From assembly GCA_020284085.1 (NCBI GenBank), contig JACEVL010000156.1, forward strand, positions 451,501 through 515,500: a stretch of 64,000 bases of DNA, read 5' to 3'. Source of the stretch: Aporrectodea caliginosa. Its lineage: Eukaryota; Annelida; Clitellata; Crassiclitellata; Lumbricidae. Position 1 is the stretch's first letter. Every line of letters starts with the position of its first letter. The notes beneath the pieces were generated by a model. That model did not search any database, had not been told where the DNA came from, and was given only the letters and a program-made list of their open reading frames with translations. Shown here one piece after another: positions 1 through 9,122 of this stretch. The translations under genes and the position numbers were made by a program.

Positions 1-410
1 TTCATCGGCCAGCCAGCCACAGCGCGCGGGGGGATGAAGTTGCATCAGCCGAGCCAATCGATCGGGCGCCTGCGGGCGGCTGCGGACGTGCAGCCTACTG
101 GTGTGGCGTGGACTGCTGTTTATTCCAATTTGTCAGGAACCGACTTCCTCGAACAACTATATAATTTATTTTAGCACCCAACTGTTTTAGAAAAAACGGA
201 CTCGAGCAGATAGACTGTTTTTATTTAGCATCAGCCTGCTCCAAGACTCTTCTTACTTACCTACTCACCCTGGTGCAGATAAGGGCGTGAATTAAAGTAG
301 TGGCAGCATGAAAAGAGAGGCAGCGGCGGATAGAACGGAGCTGACAGAGGTGGTAAAAGCATAAGCGGCTGACACTGCTGACATGATCTGTCTAGGAGAG
401 ATCCCGGTCT
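1..410. other. No gene recognised
   Basis: Mixed-composition sequence without a long reading frame, terminal repeat or known motif that I can support. It may be unique flanking DNA or a decayed repeat. Confidence 0.4.
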
Positions 411-419
411 AGGACAACT

Positions 420-705
420 TCAAGATCACAGCCTGTGACACAAGGTATCGTTCTTAGCCAGCTGGGAGCGACCACCACTTATTGCAGTTATAATGGAAGG
501 TGGTTGGAGGACATCTGACGTTGCTTGAAGAATCCTCTCTACCTGTGGGGGATAGATAAATGATAACATAACTGGCGTCATAGCAGAACATCAAGTATGA
601 AGCGGGATCGATTCCCGCTAGCCTCAAAAGGTTGACTCAGCCTTCCATTCGCCAGAATGGAAGTCTGAGTAAACGAGTAAACGAGTAATTGGAAAGACGG
701 GCGGC
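420..705 (+). repeat. Possible tRNA-derived SINE fragment
   Basis: Around 605-625 there is a B-box-like segment (GGATCGATTCCCGC), followed by a Gly/Ser-tRNA-SINE-style tail (GGTTGACTCAGCCTTCC, then GAGTAAACGAGTAA twice). An A-box-like TGGCGTCATAG lies about 40 bases upstream. The layout fits a pol III SINE, but the match is weak and no target duplication was found. Confidence 0.25.
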
Positions 706-822
706 TTGCATGACTGCCATACAGTTCAATGCTACTCCTGTCAAACTTGTTATCGTCTGTTACAACGGTGACGTGTAATCTTACTACGTATACTTGTCAG
801 TTTGAATTAATTAAGAATAGGC

Positions 823-863
823 CTACTACTACTACTACTACCACCACCACCACCACCACCACC
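823..863 (+). repeat. (CTA)n(CCA)n microsatellite
   Basis: Six CTA units pass directly into eight or more CCA units. The Thr-rich reading frame across it is a by-product of the repeat. Confidence 0.95.
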
Positions 864-943
864 ATTTTTACTACTGTACGATCTCCACCTCTCCGTCCTC
901 GTCGTAGTCATCGTCCTCGTCTTTGTCACATTCTGTCTCATGT

Positions 944-980
944 TCATTCATTCATTCATGCATTCATTCATTCATTCATA
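944..980 (+). repeat. (TTCA)n microsatellite at a LINE 3' end
   Basis: About nine TTCA/TTCG-like units directly abut the 3' terminus of the minus-strand LINE that begins at 980. L2/CR1-clade LINEs characteristically end in short tandem repeats, so this array is probably the element's own tail after expansion. Confidence 0.9.
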
Positions 981-1335
981 AATTTATATAGCGCCCATCC
1001 AGAGGACTACTCAGAGGCGATCCCGACTCCTGCACGGCCAAAAAGTACATTTTTGAGTTTAGTAAAGAAAGCTTCCGTAAGAGTTCCAGTAAGCAGACGT
1101 ATCTCCTGGGGAGCCATTCCAGACCACTGGGCCCACCACGAAAAACGCTCGATTCTACATATAGTTGGAACTAAGAGCACCCTTCTTTGCAGAGCGGAGG
1201 GGCCGCGACCTTGAATATCCGAGGGGCAGCAAAGCTCCCGCAGGTAGGCTGGGGCTAGACCCAGCTGATATCGTCGTACCAAGGCAGCAATCTTTTACTC
1301 AATGCGCTGCCGGGTAGGGAGCCAGTATAAAGTCT
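980..1335 (-). mobile_element. L2/CR1-like LINE, 3' fragment
   Basis: On the minus strand this encodes the C-terminal tail of a CR1/L2-type polymerase. It reads LYWLPTRQRIE, then YLRELCC about 20 residues later, then a degraded FSVVGPxxWN block, then FFTKLKNVLF. The 3' end is AATTTATATAGCGCC seen on the plus strand. The same motif marks minus-strand LINE ends near 17384, 21846, 27122 and 53268. There is one in-frame stop, and the element is 5'-truncated and dead. A copy of the same family lies at 13655-14010 (plus). Confidence 0.75.
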
Positions 1336-1503
1336 CCAGCATATAGCTGGAGACATGACCAAATGTTTGTCCACACCTTGTCCTCTGTCTGTCCACGCCT
1401 TATCCCACCTGCCCCCTGTCTGGCCACGCTTTGTCCCACCTGTCCCCTGTGTAATGAAATCGTTCTTATATTCATATAGAACTCGTGATTCTGCTCAACG
1501 TAT

Positions 1504-1527
1504 TTAATAATATAAACGCACAGAAAT
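1504..1527 (+). repeat. Solo terminus of the 48.4-kb foldback family
   Basis: TTAATAATATAAACGCACAG is nearly identical to both outer ends of the palindrome at 48445-49738. Only the tip is present here; the following TGTGTGTC-rich sequence diverges. It is probably a truncated or decayed copy. Confidence 0.5.
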
Positions 1528-1710
1528 GTTTGTCCTGTGTGTCTGTGTGTTATAATTAGGGCTGTTAGACCGAAAATTTCAGCGGATGGGGACCGACTGG
1601 ACAAAAGCACCAACCTTTCTGTGTACTTAGGTTTCGTCATATGGTAATGATTTTTGGTAGGAGCCACGCGATCCGACCACGGGGTCACCCCTCAAAAATG
1701 CATTTTAACC

Positions 1711-2195
1711 AAGATGGCGGCCAATAATGGCGCCAACACAGAAAACAGTATATATCAGGTCACAGGTAAGCTACAAAAACAAACGAAGTATCAAATTTAA
1801 CATTATCAAGGTCAAGGAATCGATTTATCGTAATGGCAATAGTGTCCGAATGTTACTATCCAAGATGGCGTCCAATATGGCCGCCAACACACAAAAATAT
1901 GTATATATCAGGTCAGACTGTCAGAGGTAAGCTACAATAGTAAATGAAGTCTCGAATATAATATTTTCAAGGTCAAGGAATCGATTTATTGTAGTGGCAA
2001 TAGTGTCCGAATGCTACTGTTCAAGATGGCGTCCAATATGGTCGCCAACACACAAAAATATGTATATATCAGGTCAGCGGTAAGCTACGATAGCAAATGA
2101 AGTGTCGAATATAATGTTTTCAAGGTCAAGTAATCGATTTATCGTAGTGGCAATAGTGTCCGAATGTTACTATCCAAGATGGCGTCCAATATAGA
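1711..2195 (+). repeat. ~155-bp tandem repeat, 3.1 copies
   Basis: Units begin with AAGATGGCG at 1711, 1862, 2023 and 2176, giving spacings of 151, 161 and 153. Each unit repeats in order: AAGATGGCGNCCAATATGG, a CAACACA block, TATATCAGGTCA, GGTAAGCTAC, TTCAAGGTCAAG, ATCGATTTAT and CAATAGTGTCCGAATG. Unit two carries a ~10-bp insertion (GACTGTCAGA). No coding capacity is conserved between units. Confidence 0.9.
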
Positions 2196-2379
2196 GGTCA
2201 CGAGTGCTGAGCTACCAATGCTCAGTTTAATCGCGCCAAAAACGTGCGAGCTCGATCCTGTACCCATGTTTGAAGCTGGATGGGCTGGATCCAAGTGATT
2301 AAGCAAATTACCGCCTGATTGCAAAAGTGACATTTCCTTATAAGGTTCTGGAATGTATTGTTGCTATTTTTATCTAGAT

Positions 2380-3430
2380 ATAAATGGTTTGCGCCCCTCC
2401 CAGCAGTCTGGCTTTAGGAAGAATCACTCTATGGAGACTCTCCAAAACGCCTCAGGACTGTCTGACCTCTATGGCGCCATAGATGTCGGACATCTCTCTC
2501 TCTCTTTCTCCTGACCATCTTCGATGTCAGCTCAGCTTTTGACTCCCTTGACCATAATAAGTTTTACTCCTTCAACGCCTTTCTGCTTCTTTTGGGCTGA
2601 CAGACAAACCGCTATAGAGTGGCTTCGATCCTTTCTGTCAGAGCGCACTAATCGTGTAGTCTTTGGCTCCTGTAGGTCCAGCTGGGTTCTAGTCCTTTTC
2701 GGTGTCCCATAGGTTTTAGTGCTGGGCCCAATGCTTTATATTATCTAATCGTCTGGTATAGGGGTCTTGCTGGCGTCATGTGGCCTTGTGCACCAGCTAG
2801 GCTATATGCTGACGATGTGCAGGCCTACACCCATTGCCACCCCAATTGCAGGGTGGATTGCTGATCAGCAGATGTGCCAAGCTATGGATGCCCTTCCACT
2901 TGGTTAGCATCCAATCGCCTGCTTCTAAACGCCTCTAAGAATCAATTCATTTGCTTTGGTTGTGGTAGATGGCTGGCGAGCATTGACAGATGCCTGGTTT
3001 TTCGGAAAAGTTCCCACATGTCACCTTATTGGATTCGGTCCGGGACTTAAGGTAACTTTGTATCAAGAACTTTGTTTTCTCAGCACATAAATGAACTTGC
3101 CCTTACCTGCTATTCTCAGCTACGTCAATTGAGGGTTAGTTCTCGCTCCCTATCCAGTGACGCTGCTGTGATCCTTATCCATGCTTTTGTTACTAGCAGA
3201 CTGGATCACTGCAGTTTGATCCTGGCGAGTTTGCCACAGAGCCACTTGGACTAATTGGGCGTCTTGACCGGTTTTTCGTTCAGCTGCTCATCTTAGAGGG
3301 GCTTTCCCAAATATGCTCCTGTTTCTGTATTATATGTGGGAAGCCCTGTAGCATGACCTTTCGTGATCGGTCGTTTGAGGCTCGATTTCACGATGAACTG
3401 ACCGAATTCTACTTCAACTGACCCAGTTTA
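2380..3430 (+). mobile_element. L2/CR1-like LINE remnant (RT region)
   Basis: Scattered frames give reverse-transcriptase landmarks in order: a FRKNHSMET-like finger motif near 2420, DVSSAFDSLDH (motif A) near 2525, and a degraded GVPQG region near 2700. The segment VTLYQELCF then leads to LRQLRVSSRSLSSDAAVILIHAFVTSRLDHC at 3072-3254. Many stops and frameshifts make it non-functional. A conserved host gene is unlikely because the frames drift throughout. Confidence 0.7.
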
Positions 3431-3665
3431 GATTGAAGCGATGCGGCGACTGAAGCCCCCGCCGCCGCCTGCAGGGGAAGAGGAGGTGGAGGAGGATTGG
3501 AGAGAAAGAGGCCCTTGTTCATCGGTTGTAAGACGGTCTTCGCCTTTCGCTTTCGGGTCTGGATTCCATCTTTCCTCATCGAGGTTGGACGCGGAATCTG
3601 TCGACAGAAAACGAAGATCATTTGGTACTGAGCGAGATGCACAGTTTAGTCAATCGGGTGGGGAC
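3431..3665. other. Open frame of unknown nature
   Basis: An uninterrupted frame runs from 3441 to 3788 (about 115 codons, Pro/Glu/Arg/Ser-rich). Its end overlaps the SINE-like head at 3672. Low complexity and the repeat overlap argue against a real protein. I do not recognise it. Confidence 0.3.
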
Positions 3666-3671
3666 TGGGGA

Positions 3672-3730
3672 ATTGATAGTCTAGTGGTTATCGTGCTGGA
3701 CTGTCAAAGCAGTTGTCGGGGTTCAGACAG
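3672..3730 (+). repeat. tRNA-derived SINE head (tRNA-Asp-like)
   Basis: GATAGTCTAGTGGTTATCG is an A-box/D-arm. It is followed by an anticodon-loop-like CTGTCAA (GTC, Asp) and a B-box-like GGGGTTCAGAC at tRNA spacing. The acceptor stem does not pair, so it is not a functional tRNA gene. A second head with the same loop occurs at 17128-17200. Confidence 0.5.
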
Positions 3731-3873
3731 GAAGGTATTTTCAGCTATCGTTTCTATAGCAAACTCAGCTATAGAAGAACTGGCCTAAACTGTAAGTGGG
3801 AAGCTTACGCGGCGAGCGATAAGACTAGGCAGTGGTCACCTATAGTCTCATGATATACATGTATACCGAGGCT

Positions 3874-3953
3874 GGTAATCCCGTAGTTTAGGTTGCTAAA
3901 TTAAACTACGGGATTACCCACGGCCCTCTGGATATAGAGGGCCATGGATTACC
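3874..3953. mobile_element. 80-bp Merlin-like micro-MITE
   Basis: The element begins GGTAATCC and ends GGATTACC. It is flanked by perfect 8-bp direct repeats CCGAGGCT at 3866-3873 and 3954-3961. The interior has two hairpins: one from GGTAATCCCGTAGTTTA pairing with TAAACTACGGGATTACC, and one from GGCCCTCT pairing with AGAGGGCC. The segment CGTAGTTTAGGTTGCTAAAT matches the TIR of the Merlin MITE at 46192, while the GGTAATCC tip matches the MITE at 37884. An 8-bp duplication and a GG start fit Merlin. Confidence 0.6.
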
Positions 3954-4140
3954 CCGAGGCTAACTATATTAAGTCGCTAACCTTGGCTGTATCTCGAAGT
4001 TAGCTCAAAAGATTGCTCGACTTCTTCTGAGTCGATTTTAAGGCCCTGTATATAGGGCCAGTGGTCAGCAGAGAAAGTTCCGGATGAGGTTTTATCGAAA
4101 AGTCAGCTTCATGTAAAATTTGTAAATGTATAATAGGCCT
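3954..4140. other. Cluster of small palindromes
   Basis: Short inverted repeats follow one another: GTTAGC-type arms around 3958-3985, TCGACTTC/GAGTCGA near 4017-4035, and GGCCCTGTATATAGGGCC near 4042-4059. They may be decayed ends of further small elements. No gene is seen. Confidence 0.4.
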
Positions 4141-4285
4141 ATATATGCGTGCCATGGCCACTCAGCCACACCATGCAGTTGTGGTCGTTTGGGTTTCTCC
4201 TTTGACTCCCAGAAGGGATGAAATCCCGCTATAGGAACACCAATTTTATCTAATTTCATAAACAGGATCGGTATATTCTTAACTA

Positions 4286-4903
4286 CACGGTGAACGGAAA
4301 AAAACCGAACCTCTCCTATTGCTGCAATAATTTATGTAATAATTTGTACATTTTAATGAAACATGGAGAAACTTCAGTTTATAGGACATGAATCAGATAA
4401 CTATTATTTGTTAGTTATAATGTGTGTTCAAAATTCCCTTCTTTGGCTTCCACGCACTCACAAAGACGAGCTCGCCACTGACTAATTGCTGAATCGATTA
4501 GGCCTACAGCTTGATCAAATTCGTCCCATGCCTGTATTATGCGCTGACGCAGTTCTCCGACATCGCGAACCTTTGTCTTGTAAACCTTTTCTTGCATCAC
4601 AGACCAGATTTTATAGTCCACCGGATTAAGGTCTGGGCTATTTGGAGGCCAAAGTGCAAGGGGTATGAAATCTGGAGGTTCGTTTGTGATAAGTTCAACG
4701 GTCTCGCGAGCTCAGTGAGCAGGAGCACCATTTTGTAACGGATTCTTATTACAAGTGACGTCACGGTGACGTCAGTTTCTAACTGGTATAGCGCATAATT
4801 ATAAAATATAGTTAGGCTAAGTCTATTGTGGGGAATAAAATAGTTTACATTTTTGGTGTTAATTTCTCTTTTTTGTAGAGGTTCGGTTTTTTCACGTTTC
4901 ACG
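4286..4903 (-). mobile_element. Internally deleted Tc1/mariner-type transposon
   Basis: Terminal inverted repeats of ~27 bp sit at ~4286-4314 and 4877-4903, sharing AAAAAACCGAACCTCT. On the minus strand (4738-4415) lies the C-terminal part of a transposase. A QNGAPAH box has N where the second catalytic D is expected. WPPNSPDLNPVDYKIW, which carries the third acidic residue, follows, then a C-terminal helix region ending in EGNFEHTL. There is one in-frame stop, and the N-terminal half and first catalytic D are absent. It is a non-autonomous fossil. Confidence 0.75.
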
Positions 4904-4904
4904 T

Positions 4905-5330
4905 TAATTAAGAGGGTTGACAAGGAAACTGTAGAGAAGCCCAGAAGAAGTTGTAGTGTAGCAGACTAGTTTAGCAGAGTTATCCAAAGTTCTATGACTT
5001 TAAAGTACAATGATAGCATATATTAATTCTTTCAGCATAAATGTGCTGTTATTTTTCTATGCCATTAAATTGCATGTTCGGTGTATTTTGATGGTGAAAG
5101 ACAACGACCTCTTATATATAACTAGACAGAGCTTCCTGTGTTGAGCTGCCCGGTGACGTGGAAGCAGCCGTTGATGGGCGATAATAGAGGAGAAAACAGA
5201 GAGTGCATGGTATCACTTATAAATATAGATATCGATGCGCAATAATTCGTCAATGGGATACCAACATGGCCGCCAGCCAAAACAGTAACGAGGCTTCAGC
5301 AAAAATCACGTGATCCCACCGGCCTGGTGA
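4905..5330. other. No gene recognised
   Basis: AT-rich non-coding sequence with no inverted ends or conserved frame that I can support. Confidence 0.4.
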
Positions 5331-5332
5331 AA

Positions 5333-6096
5333 GACAGTGGCGTCGCCAGAGCTTGAAGGTTGGGGGGGGCAAGGCATAGGAGGACAGAGAAATGAGCGTC
5401 CGAAGGACGATCGGTGATGCGCGGAGGGCCGAGCAGGGGGAGGGGTTTGGGGAGGGGGATGTGCCCCCTTCCTACTTAAAATTTTTTGAATTTCCACACT
5501 GTAATGGTAGCATTTTAAGCTGTCATCGGAACAAAATTGTTCTATTATTTCAGCGCTGATAGGAGCCAACTGTGACTTTTAGCTAAATGTTAAATGTTCG
5601 CGTTTTTCTATAGTGACCGTATACGGCCTCGACCCTGCTCATTTTTCAATGAATTGATCGGGTTACATCCGTCATCACTGCTCGCCCGTTCGAATGGACG
5701 CCACACCACTTAAGGTCCCCGTGCAAGGACCGTCCTAGCCCGAAGTTTAGGTCCTATATGGCGGGGGCTCAGCTGTTGGAATGCGGCTGTGTGACTGGTG
5801 TAAATATATCACCCCTCGTGACTCACCACTGCGAATAGCAGAGATAAACAACATGGGACTTTTCCCTATTCTTCTGTATATTTTGTGTAAAGCACAATCC
5901 GTCACCTGTTGATTAGTCTTTGAAAAGAAAACAAACTTTGGAAAAGGAGAAGAGGACCTTCAATGTAAAATGACAAACCACACCACATAGGGTACCTCCA
6001 CCCGAAAAACTCACCGGATTTGCACGAATCTCAGGACCCAGTCCGACTAGGGTTGGGGCAGCTGCCCCCCCTTGCCCACCCCCCCGTGGCAACGCT
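5333..6096. mobile_element. Degenerate hAT-type element (possible)
   Basis: The left end CAGTGGCGTCGCCAGAGC is followed by a G-run. The right end, read in reverse, is CATTAGCGTTGCCACGG followed by a G-run. This matches the CAGTGGCG... ends of the better elements below at about 11 of the first 14 bases. No 8-bp duplication is visible, so either the element is old or the pairing is accidental. No transposase frame is seen inside. Confidence 0.35.
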
Positions 6097-6097
6097 A

Positions 6098-6215
6098 ATG
6101 CTGAGACTCGGACTCGGACTTGGACTCGATCTTTTGCGACTCGGACTCGGCTTAGGTGGACTCGGACAGTCGACTTAACTGAGATTCGGCTTAGGTGGAC
6201 TCGACTACATCACTA
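6098..6215 (+). repeat. Degenerate (GGACTC)n repeat
   Basis: ACTCGGACTCGGACTTGG-type hexamer runs, interrupted by AGATTCGGCTTAGGTGG repeated twice. Cryptic simple sequence. Confidence 0.75.
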
Positions 6216-6477
6216 AGAGTTGGTTTAAGATTCCTGTGAGGCCCGCTGCCTATTTTAAACACTCCGAGCCTGTCCAAGGTGGAACGTAGTTTGCTTCTGT
6301 GGGACATTACAGTCCTTACTGTGCAAACGGACATATTTCTAGCCTAGGCCTACATATTACTGTATTATTATAAAGAAAACAATAATACCAATAATTGCAA
6401 TCGTAAACTCCAAAATTCCCAAAGCTGTACTCTAAAGCTAAGCGCAGAGCTTATTCACTATGAATATTAACGTTACA

Positions 6478-7631
6478 CTATATGGGTAGCCTATATTTCA
6501 CAACCGGAGGCAAATTAGATAAATTTCCGTCTTCTCCTTTGGGCGGCTTACACAAAGAATAAAATTATAATGTATAATTTTTAAATACATCATAGGGCAT
6601 AAGTTAGTTATAAAAAATTAGTTATGTTATATTATTTAGATGATTAGTATGAGAAAAAATTTATAAACTCCAATTTTAACCCGAAATTGCATTCGCCTTT
6701 CTAATGGTGAATCAATTCAACGTTACGTTAGGGTAACAGCTGAAGCGCTGAACTGATGTTTTAAAATTTTAAGATCATTAACTTACATAAATCCATTGCT
6801 CCATATGGTTTTTATTAACTTATTAACGAACTAAATAATTAAAAAATAAATAAAACCCTCTGTCTTCAAATATTGCTTACAACTCCGTTACGAATGGGTT
6901 TCTGCCATCTGTGGAATAAATTGAAAACTCAATTTTCTTGAATTGACATCTTCAATAGCAGGGAACATTTCTGCATTGATTTTACCAAAAAGAAATCAAT
7001 ATGGATGTTTGCTTCTGTTGACAATTTGCGAAAATTTATCCGGTAATGTTATAGTATAAAAAACATTTACAACTCCGTGACGGTAATTATTGCATTTTGC
7101 TTGTATATATAATTTTTTTCTTTCAAAAATAATATTGAAACTGACAGCCTGGCCACTATAAACTAACAATTTTTGATATCTTAACTCGCCCGGTAAGCGT
7201 GGAGACCTAATTATGAATATTTTACAACTGCGTTACTACAAATTCGTTACTTTATTTTTCTATTAAAATGAATTTATTTAATGGTACATGTTTATCGTCA
7301 TAATAATTTATTTTGCTGTGTAATAATTTAATGCACACTTAATACTAATTAATTACTAATTATAAATAGTGGCGGTATCTTGTAATGTGTATTTAGTACG
7401 TAACAGAGTTGTAAATATTTAGGAATCAAAGTTGTATGTGTTTCACATAGTAAAAAACTAAAATGAAAAATTAGGCCAAATCTGTCAAATTTAAGCTCTG
7501 CTCAATATTAAGTATGCTTCAGCACTGCTAGTAAAATATTTGTGTAAGAAATTTTTTAAATTTTTCATGACTTTATTTTTCCCTAATTCTATTTCTGAAT
7601 TTGCCTCCGGTTGTGAAATATACCCATATAG
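6478..7631. mobile_element. Non-autonomous TIR element, class unknown
   Basis: Inverted repeats of ~35 bp lie at 6478-6516 and 7598-7631. They share ATTTCACAACCGGAGGCAAA and CTATATGGGTA, with a 4-bp indel between. The interior is strongly AT-rich. It carries a repeated motif TTACAACTCCGTTACG near 6878, 7066 and 7223, and inverted near 7397. No transposase frame is present. TA flanks are possible but ambiguous in this AT-rich context. Confidence 0.6.
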
Positions 7632-7889
7632 GTCTAAGCTTGTGTTTAATGCCAATCTTCACGTGAAGTATTGAAAGGCTCCAAAAGCCGTCGTTGTTTA
7701 TACGACTCTCAGCTGATAAGAGTCCCATTTCGTTTTCGACCCATTACCGCTTGTCGGCTTCGATTAGTTTATCAGAAGTCGAATGCCACTACTTCTCTTG
7801 CTCCTGCTGACAGACGCAATAAGCACGTCGCCAGACGACCTTTACTAGTAGATCCATAGAGGCGGCTCAGGACACCAACCACTGGCTGC

Positions 7890-7895
7890 TGTTTG

Positions 7896-7936
<41 letters not shown>

Positions 7937-8110
7937 ATGATGAGTGTGATGATGATGATAGTGAATGATTATGATGATGTTGAACACGATTATGAACGAT
8001 GATGGCGATTATAATGAAATATAATGATGACGACGACAAATGATGATCAGTGATGGTGATGACGATGATTAGTATTTTTCTGCAGCTGCTGCTGGTGCTG
8101 CTGTTGATTT
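7890..8110 (+). repeat. (CTG)n and (ATG)n trinucleotide cluster
   Basis: About eleven CTG units (7892-7926) pass into GATGATGATG runs, then imperfect GAT/GAC triplets. Ser-, His- or Gln-rich frames here come from the repeat. Confidence 0.9.
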
Positions 8111-8114
8111 TCAT

Positions 8115-9045
8115 AAGTTATAATGTTAATGATGCTGATGGCGTTGACGACGACAACGACTGTGCTACTATAGACTGTGCAGTAGGCCTAGGTTGTTTAC
8201 AGTGGACTATGATTTCGGAATACGTTTTTGCTATTAGATGACCGTCGCTTGATGCCAAAGTGCATTAAGGTGACGGCGCTAGATCAAATCAAATCATATT
8301 GGTAACGGTCAGCTACAGATGCGGTGTTTTTCGAGTTACGATTACGGCGCTACAGAAGTTAATTCAGATCAGACCATTAAACAATTGGCGGTTAGACTAG
8401 ACCTGTTGCCTACGACCGTTCTGGCTATACGCCAGTGTCTGCTGTAGCTGGACATTGCTTTAGAAACAGTGTACAAGTGAAAGGCGCCAACGGTCGATGG
8501 TGTTTATTAACGATTTCTGGTGACTGATTAGCAACAGTCATACTGGAATAGCTGATATTGCGACGGCCGCCGTGTAGACGCTTGACGCTCAGTAGCCTAC
8601 TCTGCCTGCAGGCACGTACATTTGATGTTGATCCAGTCATTCGCTTAGCCTCTGCAACTAACGTCCGCTACTCGATCCAAGTTTTCATTCCAAATGGTGC
8701 AAGCTAGAAATCAACGTACAGGTCAGTTTGAAAGAAATTTCTATTCAAACGTGTTTGATCCGTTGCTGTGTTTATAGATACCTCCGAAATCCGAATACGT
8801 TGACGCACAGTGGCGGACAGAGGGCATAAAAGAAAGGAAAACAACATCTGGCCATCTTGGAGGACCGACTTTTATCATAATTATTTTCTCTGCTACGTCA
8901 GATCAGAGGCGCTTCTGGAGAGTTTCGTTTAGTTGAGGCACTAGCCTATAAAATTTGTGATTCAAGTATGCACACTTAGCATTTGTGTTGACCAGTCTTA
9001 CTGCATGCTATTGTGATTGTCGTAATTGTCATTGCTGTTTTCATG
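8115..9045. other. No gene recognised
   Basis: Mixed sequence without a supported frame. A short (AAATC)3 near 8284 followed by GGTAACGGTCAG faintly recalls the LINE 3' end at 32572, but too weakly to call. Confidence 0.4.
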
Positions 9046-9122
9046 AACAGTCTGTATACATAACAGAACAGACTGTTACCCTAAACTGTATCTCAGAACA
9101 GTCTGAGATACAGTTTAGGGTA
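9046..9122. repeat. Two consecutive perfect hairpins
   Basis: AACAGTCTG ... CAGACTGTT (9-bp arms, 9046-9077) is followed at once by 21-bp perfect arms at 9077-9097 and 9102-9122. The second has a 4-base ACAG loop. They sit immediately 3' of the minus-strand RTE-like stop codon, in its 3' untranslated region. Confidence 0.85.

Noticed and set aside
3672..3730. A functional tRNA-Asp gene
   Set aside because: The acceptor and T stems do not pair and the B-box is off consensus; a SINE head fits better.
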